DNA of 63,069 nucleotides from Mesorhizobium alhagi CCNWXJ12-2 (GTDB taxonomy: Bacteria > Pseudomonadota > Alphaproteobacteria > Rhizobiales > Rhizobiaceae). The position numbers and the translations under genes were made by a program. The notes below the pieces were generated by a model that made no database searches, had not been told where the DNA came from, and worked only from the letters and a program-made list of their open reading frames with translations. Positions 1-8,086 of the stretch are shown here, in pieces (the stretch's first letter is position 1; every line of letters begins with the position of its first letter). Location of the stretch: contig NZ_AHAM01000208.1 in assembly GCF_000236565.1 (NCBI RefSeq), forward strand, positions 1 to 63,069. Reading direction: 5' to 3'.

Positions 1-261
1 GAGCGGCAGGTCGAGCTGATCGCCCGCGCCACGCCAAAGCGCCAGTATTATCTGCAGTCACGCCGCGGCAACCGGCTGTTCGAGCTGGGATTGGGTCCCG
101 TCGCGCTCGCGCTTTGCGGCGCCTCCGATCCGGCTTCGCAGACCCTCGTCGACACGATCATTTCCGAGCACGGCCGGAGCGACTTCGCCCCCCGATTCCT
201 GAGCGCTCGCGGCCTTGAATGGGCCGTCGAGCTTCTCGGGCATTTCCCCCAACCAGAATAG
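1..261 (+). CDS. trbE: Conjugal transfer ATPase TrbE (VirB4 family), C-terminal end only
   Basis: The open frame enters from the left edge of the window and stops at 259-261, giving the last 86 residues. The segment begins with ERQVELIARATPKRQYYLQS and continues through a GxxPVALALCGAS-like stretch, which resembles the C-terminus of TrbE/VirB4 ATPases that energise pilus assembly and conjugative DNA transfer at the inner membrane. The Walker motifs lie upstream of the window. The stop is followed 14 bases later by trbJ, and the trbJ ribosome-binding site overlaps the end of this gene, as expected in one trb operon. The call leans on the trbJ-trbL-trbF-trbG-trbI genes that follow. Confidence 0.85.
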   Translation, partial: ERQVELIARATPKRQYYLQSRRGNRLFELGLGPVALALCGASDPASQTLVDTIISEHGRSDFAPRFLSARGLEWAVELLGHFPQPE

Positions 262-275
262 GAGCATTCAGAATC

Positions 276-998
276 ATGCGGCGCCACCTTGTTACGGGTC
301 TTGTCACCGTGTCCCTTATCCTCAAGCCGATCGCCGGATTTGCCCCACCGGCCTTCGCCGTCACTGTCTTCGATCCCAAGAACTACGCGGAAAACGTGCT
401 GACGGCGGCACGCTCGCTGGAGCAGATCAACAACCAGATTCAGTCGCTGCAGAACGAGGCGACGATGCTGCAGAACATGGCGCGCAACCTTCAGCGCCTG
501 GATTTCTCCTCGCTCGGACAACTTACCGGCGCCCTCAACCGTATCGACGGGCTGATGATCCAGGCCGACGGGCTGAGTTTTGACCTGGACCAGCTCGAGG
601 GTGAATGGCGAGAAAAGTATCCAGAAAGCTACGACGGCACGATCAAGGTGAATGACCTGGCCTCGGCAGCACGCGAGCGCTGGCAAAGCGCCATGAAGGC
701 CTTCCGCCAGACCATGCACGTGCAGTCGCAGATCGTCGAGAACGTCCAGGCTGACGGGGATCTGCTTGCTGAGCTCGTCAACCGCAGCCAGGACGCCGCC
801 GGCGCGCTGGAGGCCCAGCAGGCGACCAATCAGCTGATCGCGCTATCGGCCAAGCAGCAGATGCAGATCCAGACGATGCTTGCGACCCAGTACCGCGCCG
901 AAGCCGAGGACGCCGCCCGCAAGGCGCAGTCGGAGGAAGCCGCGCGTGAGACGACGCGACGCTTCCTCGGCTCTGGCAAGGCCTATTCCGGCAACTGA
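276..998 (+). CDS. trbJ: P-type conjugative transfer protein TrbJ
   Basis: TrbJ (VirB5-like) is an exported pilus-associated component of the mating channel. The 240-residue product starts with a signal peptide (MRRHLVTGLVTVSLILKPIA, with likely cleavage after the following AFA) and then has a long alpha-helical, Gln/Asn/Leu-rich region (LEQINNQIQSLQNEATML) typical of the family. I chose the ATG at 276 because AGGAG lies at 260-264 and the signal peptide begins there. An in-frame start at 219 would add a 19-residue extension inside trbE. It sits between trbE and trbL. The small entry-exclusion lipoprotein gene trbK, often found next, is absent: only 33 bases separate trbJ and trbL. Confidence 0.92.
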   Translation: MRRHLVTGLVTVSLILKPIAGFAPPAFAVTVFDPKNYAENVLTAARSLEQINNQIQSLQNEATMLQNMARNLQRLDFSSLGQLTGALNRIDGLMIQADGLSFDLDQLEGEWREKYPESYDGTIKVNDLASAARERWQSAMKAFRQTMHVQSQIVENVQADGDLLAELVNRSQDAAGALEAQQATNQLIALSAKQQMQIQTMLATQYRAEAEDAARKAQSEEAARETTRRFLGSGKAYSGN

Positions 999-1031
999 GC
1001 CGGCATCCCTTGAAGCGAGGAAAGCAGCGGC

Positions 1032-2354
1032 ATGGACGATCTAGGCGTCATCGACCGGTTCATGGAGACCTTCATCCGCTACATTGACGGCGGGTTCGGC
1101 CTGCTCTCGGGCGACGTCGCTTTCCTCACCACCATCCTGATCGGCATCGATATCACGCTTGCGGGCCTGTTCTGGGCGCTCGGCGGCGAGCACGATATTC
1201 TCGGCCGGCTTGTCCGCAAGGTGCTTTATATCGGCGTCTTCGCCTTCATCCTGAACAATTTTGCGAACCTCGCTGGCATCATCTACCGCTCCTTCGCCGG
1301 GCTCGGCATCAATGCGTCGGGCGGAGGTCTCTCGCCCGACGATCTCCTGCGGCCGGGCCGCATTGCCGCCACCGGCTTCGAGGGCGCCTGGCCGCTGCTC
1401 GATCAGGCAAGCCAGCTTCTCGGATTCCCGGAATTCTTCGGCAACGCGCTCACCATCTTCGTGCTGCTGCTCGCATGGTTCCTGGTCATCATCGCCTTCT
1501 TCATCCTCTCCATCCAACTCTTCATCACCATCCTGGAGTTCAAGCTCACCACGCTCGCCGGCTTCGTGCTTGTGCCGTTCGCACTCTGGAACCGCTCGGC
1601 GTTCCTGGCCGAGCGGGTGCTTGGCAATGTGATGGCGTCCGGCATCAAGGTGATGGTGCTTGCCGTCATCGTCGGCATCGGCTCCACGCTCTTTGCCGAG
1701 TTTGCTTCTGCATCGCATGGCCAGGAGCCGGACCTTGCCGCCGCCATGTCGCAGGTGCTGGGCGCGCTGGCTCTGCTCGGTCTCGGGATCTTCGGACCGG
1801 GCATCGCCTCCGGGCTCGTTTCCGGCGCACCTCAGCTTGGTGCGGGTGCAGCACTTGGGACGACGGCAACGGCGGCCGGTGCGACGCTCGTTGCCGGCGG
1901 CACGGCATTCGCTGGTGCCCGTATGGCAATCGGCGGCAGCCTGGCCGCGGTACGCGGCGGCACTGCCATGAGTTCCGCTACCTCCACGGCCTACCGCTTC
2001 GGACGGGATACGTCCGGCGAGCCCGGTCTGGCCGGCGTCGCGGCTGGAATGGGCGGCATTGCGCGAGCCGCCGGTGGTGCGGTCATACAGAGAGCACGGT
2101 CCGCAACAGGTCCGATCAGTCGAAGCGTCGGAACCGGCCGCGGTGCCGCCTGGACGGCGACGGGCGGTAAGCCGACCTCTTCCCAGCAGGAACCCGCCGT
2201 CAACACAGCTGCCGATGCCGCCCCGGCCTGGGCCAAGCGCCTTCGCTCCGAGCAGACGGCTCGAGCCCATCGCCACACTGCCATGCAGGCCGTCCGCGAT
2301 GGCGACCGGCCGGGCGGTGGCGCCAATCCCTCCCTCAACGACAAGGACGACTAG
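1032..2354 (+). CDS. trbL: P-type conjugative transfer protein TrbL
   Basis: TrbL (VirB6-like) is the polytopic inner-membrane protein of the conjugation channel. The 440-residue product has several hydrophobic segments in the first 290 residues, for example LLLAWFLVIIAFFILSIQLF and the Gly/Ala-rich stretch after residue 235. A hydrophilic C-terminal tail rich in Gly, Arg and Ser follows, ending in SLNDKDD. A short AGGAA motif precedes the ATG. The stop codon is immediately followed by the trbF start at 2355. Family length and gene order both fit. Confidence 0.92.
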   Translation: MDDLGVIDRFMETFIRYIDGGFGLLSGDVAFLTTILIGIDITLAGLFWALGGEHDILGRLVRKVLYIGVFAFILNNFANLAGIIYRSFAGLGINASGGGLSPDDLLRPGRIAATGFEGAWPLLDQASQLLGFPEFFGNALTIFVLLLAWFLVIIAFFILSIQLFITILEFKLTTLAGFVLVPFALWNRSAFLAERVLGNVMASGIKVMVLAVIVGIGSTLFAEFASASHGQEPDLAAAMSQVLGALALLGLGIFGPGIASGLVSGAPQLGAGAALGTTATAAGATLVAGGTAFAGARMAIGGSLAAVRGGTAMSSATSTAYRFGRDTSGEPGLAGVAAGMGGIARAAGGAVIQRARSATGPISRSVGTGRGAAWTATGGKPTSSQQEPAVNTAADAAPAWAKRLRSEQTARAHRHTAMQAVRDGDRPGGGANPSLNDKDD

Positions 2355-3086
2355 ATGCTCTTCAAGCGACCCGTTCAGCGTTACGGGAAGACACCCGAAC
2401 CCGTCACGCCCTATCAGAAGGCCAGCCAGCTTTGGGACGAGCGCATCGGCTCCGCGCGCGTGCAAGCCAGGAACTGGCGGCTGATGGCCTTCGGCTGTCT
2501 GGCGCTGGCGACCGGCCTTTCCGGCGGGCTTCTGTGGCAGTCGATGCAAAGCCGCGTCGAGCCTTACGTCGTAGAGGTCGATCGGTTCGGGGAGGCGCGC
2601 GCCGTCGCGCCTGCGATCCAGGACTATGAGCCGTCCGATGCCCAGATCGCATGGCATCTCGGCCGCTTCATTTCGAATGTCCGCTCCATCTCCACCGATC
2701 CGGTGCTGGTGCGGCAGAACTGGCTTTCGGCCTACGACTTCGCCACCGACCGCGCAGCACTCTTCCTCAATGAATACGCCAAGGCCAACGACCCGTTCGG
2801 CAAGGTCGGCACGCGTAGCGTATCGGTGCAAGTGACCAGCGTGGTGAGGGCGTCCGAGAGCTCGTTCCAGGTCAAATGGACCGAACAGGTCTATGAGCGC
2901 GGCAGCCTCGCCAGCACCACCCGCTGGACCGCGATCCTCACAATGGTGATCCGTTCACCAGACAACACCGACCAGCTGCGCAGGAACCCGCTCGGCGTCT
3001 TCGTCAACGCCATTGACTGGTCGCGCGAGCTCGACAGCGCCGCGTCGACACCCGTTTCCCCGAAGGAGCCAGCAAATGAAGAATAG
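2355..3086 (+). CDS. trbF: Conjugal transfer protein TrbF
   Basis: TrbF (VirB8-like) is a bitopic inner-membrane protein that nucleates assembly of the transfer channel. The 243-residue protein has a cytoplasmic N-terminus with TPYQKASQLWDERIGSARVQ, one transmembrane helix at about residues 44-62 (FGCLALATGLSGGLLWQS), and a periplasmic domain with VEVDRFGEARAV, a pattern typical of this family. The start codon directly abuts the trbL stop, with AAGGACG as ribosome-binding site inside trbL. The 3' end overlaps trbG by 11 bases, consistent with translational coupling. Confidence 0.92.
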   Translation: MLFKRPVQRYGKTPEPVTPYQKASQLWDERIGSARVQARNWRLMAFGCLALATGLSGGLLWQSMQSRVEPYVVEVDRFGEARAVAPAIQDYEPSDAQIAWHLGRFISNVRSISTDPVLVRQNWLSAYDFATDRAALFLNEYAKANDPFGKVGTRSVSVQVTSVVRASESSFQVKWTEQVYERGSLASTTRWTAILTMVIRSPDNTDQLRRNPLGVFVNAIDWSRELDSAASTPVSPKEPANEE

Positions 3087-4101
3087 AGCATCATCGATCC
3101 GTGCTGCCCTGATCGCGTCCGCTTCGGCCTTTGCCCTTTCGGCCTGTGCTTCGAAGCCGGTGCCGCCACCCGAGATTTCGTACGATGCGGCGGACTTCAA
3201 AACGGCCGTCATCGAGAAGGCGCCGGACAAGCCAGTGAAAATCGTCGAAGTACCAAAACCGCTTCCATTGCCCGGTCAACTGCAGCCCGCACCGGGAAAG
3301 GTGGCCGAGGATGAGCGCTCGCCCAAGGATCGCGTCGCCGACGCCAATAAGGCCGCCACCCAGGAACCGACCGAACATGGCTATGTCAACGCGGTCCAGG
3401 TCTACCCATACGCGGAAGGCGCGCTCTACCAGCTCTATGCCGCACCCGAGCGCGTCACCGACATCGCGCTGCAGCCTGGCGAGACGCTCACCTCGGTCTC
3501 GGCCGGCGACACGGTGCGCTGGGTGATCGGAGACACGGTAAGTGGTTCCGGCGATAACCAGCGCACTCATGTACTGGTCAAGCCTTTCGCGCCGGGGCTC
3601 AAGACCAATCTCGTCGTAACGACGGATCGACGCTCCTATCATCTGCAGCTCGAAAGCACGGACAAGACCTCCATGGCGGCGATCTCCTGGACCTATAGCG
3701 ATGACCAGATCATCGCCTTGCGCCGGCGCAATGCTGAAGCCGAGGCCGCCATGCCGGTGGAGTCCAGTGTGGCGCTGGACGATCTCCGCTTCCGCTATTC
3801 CATTACCGGCGATACGCCTGCCTGGCGCCCGGTGCGCGCCTTCGACGACGGCCATAAGGTCTATATCGAGTTCCCGCGCCGCATCGACCAAGGAGAGGCC
3901 CCGCCGCTCTTCGTGGTCGGCGCCAAAGGCGACAACCAGCTCGTCAACTACCGCATGCGAGGCAACTACTACGTCGTCGACCGGCTCTTCGCCGCCGCCG
4001 AACTGCGGCTTGGTACGGAGCCGCAGCAGGTGGTGCGCATCACGAGAACCGACGGCAAGCCACGGCGGCGTCCGTCCCTCTTTGCGCGCTCGGGCCGGTG
4101 A
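3076..4101 (+). CDS. trbG: P-type conjugative transfer protein TrbG (VirB9-like, lipoprotein)
   Basis: TrbG is the outer-membrane-associated ring component equivalent to VirB9. The 341-residue product begins with a lipoprotein-type signal peptide (MKNRASSIRAALIASASAFA followed by the lipobox LSAC, Cys at residue 24), a proline-rich linker, and a VirB9/CagX domain with YPYAEGALYQLYAAPERVTD and the C-terminal LRFRYSITGDTPAWRPVRAF. I chose the ATG at 3076, preceded by AAGGAG, over an upstream in-frame start at 3013, because the signal peptide begins there. It overlaps the end of trbF by 11 bases. Confidence 0.93.
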   Translation: MKNRASSIRAALIASASAFALSACASKPVPPPEISYDAADFKTAVIEKAPDKPVKIVEVPKPLPLPGQLQPAPGKVAEDERSPKDRVADANKAATQEPTEHGYVNAVQVYPYAEGALYQLYAAPERVTDIALQPGETLTSVSAGDTVRWVIGDTVSGSGDNQRTHVLVKPFAPGLKTNLVVTTDRRSYHLQLESTDKTSMAAISWTYSDDQIIALRRRNAEAEAAMPVESSVALDDLRFRYSITGDTPAWRPVRAFDDGHKVYIEFPRRIDQGEAPPLFVVGAKGDNQLVNYRMRGNYYVVDRLFAAAELRLGTEPQQVVRITRTDGKPRRRPSLFARSGR

Positions 4102-4112
4102 GGGGAGGGATC

Positions 4113-5330
4113 ATGACCGGTACATCTCGATCCGACATTCCTTCGAAAGTCGATCCCGAGGATCTGCAGCTGCGGGCGTCGCCGCGCCGCGTCGTGCGCT
4201 TCAGACGCGGCGTCATCGTCGCCATCGCGGCGCTTGGCTCGGGCGCCATTCTCGGCATCACGATGATTGCGCTGCAGGGACCGGCTTTGCGCATCAAGCA
4301 GCAGGCCGAAAAGCTCTACGACACGGAGCGCAAACCGACGGCAGAGGGGCTCGAAGCGCTTCCGGGGGACTACTCCAAAATCAAGCCCGATACGCCAGTA
4401 CTCGGACCTCCTCTCCCTGGCGACCTGGGGCGACCGATCCTCGAGCGCCAACGCCAGCTCGGCATCGCACCGGGACAGGAGGTTTCCGCCGAGGAGCAGC
4501 GCCTGGCGCAGCAGGCGATTCAGGCGCGCGAGTCAGCAGTGTTCTTCCGGATCGAGAACAAGGCAACGCAACTCAACGCAAACAGCATGAATCAGGAGGC
4601 GCGGCCGCCGCTGCATGCATCCATTCCACAGCCGGGCGCCGGACTTGCCCCCGCTTCCGTGGCGCCGGCGGAAGGTGACCAGAACAACCAGCAGCGCAAG
4701 CTGGATTTCCTGCAATCGCGCGACACGGGCGGCATCTACAATCCCCACGCCCTGCAGACGCCGGTCTCGCCCCATCAGGTCATGGCCGGCAGCGTGATCG
4801 CAGCGAGCCTGGTGACTGGGATCAATTCCGACCTGCCGGGTCTCGTCGTCGCCCAGGTCACCGAAAATGTCTACGACACAGTCACCGGCAGTGTCCTACT
4901 GATCCCGCAGGGCTCGCGCCTCATCGGCACCTATGACAGCGTTGTTGCCTTCGGCCAAAGGCGCGCGCTGCTCGTCTGGCAGCGCATCCTGCTGCCCGAC
5001 GGCTCCTCCATCGAGATCAACAACCTGCCCGCGACCGACACCGCCGGTTATGCCGGACTCGAGGACAAGGTCGATTTCCACACATGGCGACTGATCAAGG
5101 GCATCGCACTTGCAACTCTGCTTGGCATTGGCACCGAGTTCAGCCTCGGCGAAGACGAAAGCGATCTTATTCGTGCCATCCGCGAATCCACCCAGCAGAA
5201 CGTCAACCGCGCCGGCCAGCGCATCACCGAAAAGAACCTTGATATCCAGCCCACAATCACTGTCCGCCCCGGATGGCCGCTGCGCGTGATCGTCCAAAAG
5301 GACCTCGTTTTGCGGCCCTACAAAGGCTGA
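4113..5330 (+). CDS. trbI: Conjugal transfer protein TrbI (VirB10-like)
   Basis: TrbI spans the inner membrane and periplasm and links the two membrane complexes of the mating channel. The 405-residue protein has a basic N-terminus, one transmembrane segment near residues 34-55 (GVIVAIAALGSGAILGITMI), a Pro/Gln-rich linker and a VirB10 C-terminal domain with GSVIAASLVTGINSDLPGLV and LIPQGSRLIGTYDSVVAFGQ, which match the conserved core. The ATG at 4113 sits 5-6 bases after GAGGGGAGGG. A GTG at 4098, overlapping the trbG stop, is a less likely start. Confidence 0.94.
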   Translation: MTGTSRSDIPSKVDPEDLQLRASPRRVVRFRRGVIVAIAALGSGAILGITMIALQGPALRIKQQAEKLYDTERKPTAEGLEALPGDYSKIKPDTPVLGPPLPGDLGRPILERQRQLGIAPGQEVSAEEQRLAQQAIQARESAVFFRIENKATQLNANSMNQEARPPLHASIPQPGAGLAPASVAPAEGDQNNQQRKLDFLQSRDTGGIYNPHALQTPVSPHQVMAGSVIAASLVTGINSDLPGLVVAQVTENVYDTVTGSVLLIPQGSRLIGTYDSVVAFGQRRALLVWQRILLPDGSSIEINNLPATDTAGYAGLEDKVDFHTWRLIKGIALATLLGIGTEFSLGEDESDLIRAIRESTQQNVNRAGQRITEKNLDIQPTITVRPGWPLRVIVQKDLVLRPYKG

Positions 5331-5367
5331 ACTGTCTGCGCAACCATCGCCAGGAGAAGGACCACCG

Positions 5368-5601
5368 ATGGCAAATCTGAAGCTTGGAAAGCTGCCCGAC
5401 CGCTCACCCGCGAAAATCACGATCACTGTCGGTGCTGAGCTGAACCGGGCGCTTCATGATTATGCATCGCTCTATCGACAGACCTATGGCGAATCCGAAT
5501 CTGTCGCTGAACTCATTCCGTTCATGCTTGAGGCATTCCTTGGAAGCGACCGAGGGTTTGCGAAGGCGAGAAGGGATGGCTTGCCCGACGCCGGCCTGTG
5601 A
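5368..5601 (+). CDS. DUF2274 domain-containing protein
   Basis: This 77-residue protein (MANLKLGKLPDRSPAKITIT at the start) matches the short DUF2274 family that commonly follows trbI in conjugative islands. The sequence PAKITITVGAELNRALHDYA resembles a ribbon-helix-helix-like DNA-binding fold, so a regulatory role is plausible, but that is inference. The start follows AGGAGAAGG with good spacing. It is the last gene of the trb operon, 37 bases after trbI. No function can be assigned from sequence. Confidence 0.8.
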   Translation: MANLKLGKLPDRSPAKITITVGAELNRALHDYASLYRQTYGESESVAELIPFMLEAFLGSDRGFAKARRDGLPDAGL

Positions 5602-5848
5602 GGGAATTGCGACGGCGGTCACATTCAAGTTTCGAGTGAGCAGGAGACACTGGTCCAGGATTCCAATCGGGACGAAGATGCGCGGCTCGCCGAATGGCAG
5701 GACGTGCCCGCTATCGCGCAACCTGCCAACCGTCTCGCGCGCCGCGATCCTGTTCGAGGCCCGGACCGAGATCGAAGGTGTGCAGCATCCCTCGTTGTCC
5801 TAGCGTCGTTCTCCAACCTTGCGTCGTCTCCCTTGCTGCGGCTGTCAG
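5602..5848. other. Intergenic stretch between DUF2274 and the convergent CoiA-like gene
   Basis: There are 247 bases with no gene I can support. Frames on both strands stay open for part of it (for example a plus frame up to 5803 and a minus frame from 5721), but they overlap the DUF2274 gene, lack ribosome-binding sites and have arginine/serine-rich shadow composition. It may hold a decayed gene fragment at the end of the trb operon. Confidence 0.4.
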
Positions 5849-7774
5849 CTATCGCGACAGGTGACCGAACTCCCGGTCCCATTCCGAGAGTTTCGCGAGC
5901 GCCTTGCGATAAGTGCTGTCGTCTTTAACGAACATGAGCGGCGTCATGCGGCCAAGGTCGTCATCTCGAGCATTCAGGAAGGCTTCGGAATGCTCGGAAG
6001 CAAGGCGGCGCTTCGCTTCTGCGATGATCTTGTCTTGGTAATGCTGGCGCTCGGCTGCGGCGTCCCCTTCGCGTGCCAGCTGCCTCACCAAAACAGACAG
6101 CAAGTCGCGCGCCCGGTTCAGTCCGGGCTCGCTATCTTCGGCTGCTTCAAGAGGCGTCATCCTGTTCAGCTCATCGCGAGTCGTGTTCAGGAATGCATCA
6201 AGGCCAGAACCGCTCAATTGCTCTTCGGCGTCAATGCAAAGACGTTCACGGCGCGAGTGCCGAAGCCGCTCCGCTTCCTGAATGTGCTTCTTCCGCAGTT
6301 CCCCAGCCTGTTTTGCCATCTGGACCTTGCGGCGCTGGATAGCTCCTTCAATTGGTAATCCAACAGTTCCGTATGGAAGCGGCCCACGCTTTTCGAGCAT
6401 GGCGACAGCGGCGTTAATCTCTGCCGAGATCTTCGGCGCTTCGATGCCCGATTGAAGCGCGGCCCGGTATTTCATTCCGGACTCGGTGTGAACGGAATCC
6501 AGCCAAGATTCACTGGTCGCGTTGCCGCGTTCTTCGGCCGGAAGCTCCGCCAGTATCCATTCGACCGCCTGCATGGCAGCGTGCATGGCGGCAGTCCTCT
6601 GCTTCTCCGCCAGCGTGCGAGTGGTCCAAGGTTCAGCGAATTGTCTTGCAAGCACCATGCCGTTATCGTGCTGGACCAAGACGCCTGCACGGGCAAGGTG
6701 TTTCAGATAGGCATCCACGGCCTTCCAAGGTGGAGCGAAATCCGGTTCGATCATGGCGGCATCGTCCGCCAGCCCGGCATAGACACGCCGAAACTGCTGC
6801 CGGATTAGACCGGCTTTCTCCAGATGTTGGGTGATCGGGACTGCTTTGCAGACACCGTTTCCAAGGCATCGGTCGTGGAAGACCTCAGTTAGAATGATGG
6901 CCTGCCAAACCTCTGGTGGCACGGCGAAGCAGGCAAAGCCCGCTACCTCAATGCCGACATGTTCGGCGAACCCAGTTGCTTGAAGCTCCTCCAGACGCGA
7001 AATCTGGCTGCTCTCCTCCGCCAACGCATTCGAAGCTTCCCAATAGGCAGAAATCAGCTCGACAACGCGCTTTTGGTGCTTGGCGGCGGCGCCAACTCGC
7101 CGCTCATCCTGAGCAGCGCGCCACCTTTCTTCGTCCTCGCGACGGTTCGTCTCCGCAACATCGATACCGGGATGATATAGCCACCAGCGCGGCGCGGTGC
7201 GCAGCACGGCATCGGCAATCGCTTCGCGTGTTAAGTCATATGAAAGCCGTGACAGGTCCACTTCAACGGCCGGAGTGCGATGCTCACGAAGTCGCCTAAC
7301 CTTGGCCTCATCGCTGAAATGCGTCACGGCGACCTCAACAAAGAGGTCATACTCCAAGGCGCGAACATACAAGTCCGGGATGATCGTCTTTGGGTCTGTG
7401 TATTCGAGCCGGAGGAATTCCGTCTGGACCTCCTGACTGGGTTTCGTCACCACCCGCTTGCGGTGATCGAGCGAAAGTCGGCCTGGTAGGAGCATCTTGG
7501 GACTGGCACGAAACATCTCCTTCGCAAGGAGGTGCAGGACGGTTTCGGGCCCCCCGCCGCACGCCTCACCGCGGTAATGAGCGAAGTGCGGCACATGATG
7601 ATCGGCTTTCGTCCGGGCGACAAGCTGGCCGCGACACGCTGGGCAGATGCAACCACAGGCGAGGCCACGCTGAACTTCGGTGATATGCGCCAACCTGCCA
7701 TTGGGTTTCTGCCCATAGACAAGTTGGGCACGATCGGAACCATACGACTGCCGCGCCTCTTCTTGATCGCCCAT
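5849..7774 (-). CDS. CoiA-like family protein (competence CoiA-like, putative nuclease)
   Basis: The 641-residue product starts MGDQEEARQSYGSDRAQLVY and carries the CoiA-like N-terminal signature: a Cys-x-Cys-x2-Cys zinc-binding-like motif (CGCICPACRGQL at about residues 38-49), then HHVPHFAHY, and a nuclease-like core with IIPDLYVRALEYDLFVEVAV (a Pro-Asp ... Glu-Val pattern near residues 120-150). The remaining 450 residues are helical and charged. CoiA proteins were first described in natural transformation; relatives on islands are often predicted nucleases. I chose the ATG at 7774 because the conserved domain starts there. An in-frame ATG at 7990 would add 72 arginine-rich residues with no domain. 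It is divergent from the phospholipase-D-like gene. Confidence 0.72.
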   Translation of the reverse strand: MGDQEEARQSYGSDRAQLVYGQKPNGRLAHITEVQRGLACGCICPACRGQLVARTKADHHVPHFAHYRGEACGGGPETVLHLLAKEMFRASPKMLLPGRLSLDHRKRVVTKPSQEVQTEFLRLEYTDPKTIIPDLYVRALEYDLFVEVAVTHFSDEAKVRRLREHRTPAVEVDLSRLSYDLTREAIADAVLRTAPRWWLYHPGIDVAETNRREDEERWRAAQDERRVGAAAKHQKRVVELISAYWEASNALAEESSQISRLEELQATGFAEHVGIEVAGFACFAVPPEVWQAIILTEVFHDRCLGNGVCKAVPITQHLEKAGLIRQQFRRVYAGLADDAAMIEPDFAPPWKAVDAYLKHLARAGVLVQHDNGMVLARQFAEPWTTRTLAEKQRTAAMHAAMQAVEWILAELPAEERGNATSESWLDSVHTESGMKYRAALQSGIEAPKISAEINAAVAMLEKRGPLPYGTVGLPIEGAIQRRKVQMAKQAGELRKKHIQEAERLRHSRRERLCIDAEEQLSGSGLDAFLNTTRDELNRMTPLEAAEDSEPGLNRARDLLSVLVRQLAREGDAAAERQHYQDKIIAEAKRRLASEHSEAFLNARDDDLGRMTPLMFVKDDSTYRKALAKLSEWDREFGHLSR

Positions 7775-8086
7775 CCCGGCCCCAGTATCAAAATCGAATA
7801 TGGTAAAGCACGAGAGGATATCACCCTTAGGGCGTGCGCCAAGCAGCGGGTCGCGCCACCTGTTGCGGAGACCGGCCAGCCGAATCGAGGTGCCGATGGC
7901 AAACTGGACGCCGCCCTGTGAAAGTTGGGTTGACCGATCTACGAAGCTGAAAAAAATGGAAAGACTGCTCTTCGCAAGGTCAAGCCGCAATACTTCGTAC
8001 CGGATCGGGGGATGAATTCAGATTGATACTGTGCAGCTAACCACACGCGCGATAGTCTTGGGGCCTGGACAAGAGTCGGGGGGGGT
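7775..8086. other. Divergent intergenic region between the CoiA-like and PLD-like genes
   Basis: These 312 bases separate two divergently transcribed cargo genes and should hold both promoters. A run of G just before the ATG at 8087 (GGGGGGGT) serves as the ribosome-binding site of the plus-strand gene. The minus-strand frame stays open across most of the region, so a longer CoiA-like protein cannot be excluded. I see no RNA gene or repeat here. Confidence 0.5.

Noticed and set aside
1041-2831. Long minus-strand open frame of 596 codons opposite trbL and trbF
   Set aside because: It is antisense to two well-matched trb genes, has arginine/glutamate-rich shadow composition and no family features. 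High G+C sequence gives many such frames.
5456-5803. Plus-strand frame overlapping the DUF2274 gene
   Set aside because: It starts inside the DUF2274 gene without a ribosome-binding site and has no recognisable family sequence.
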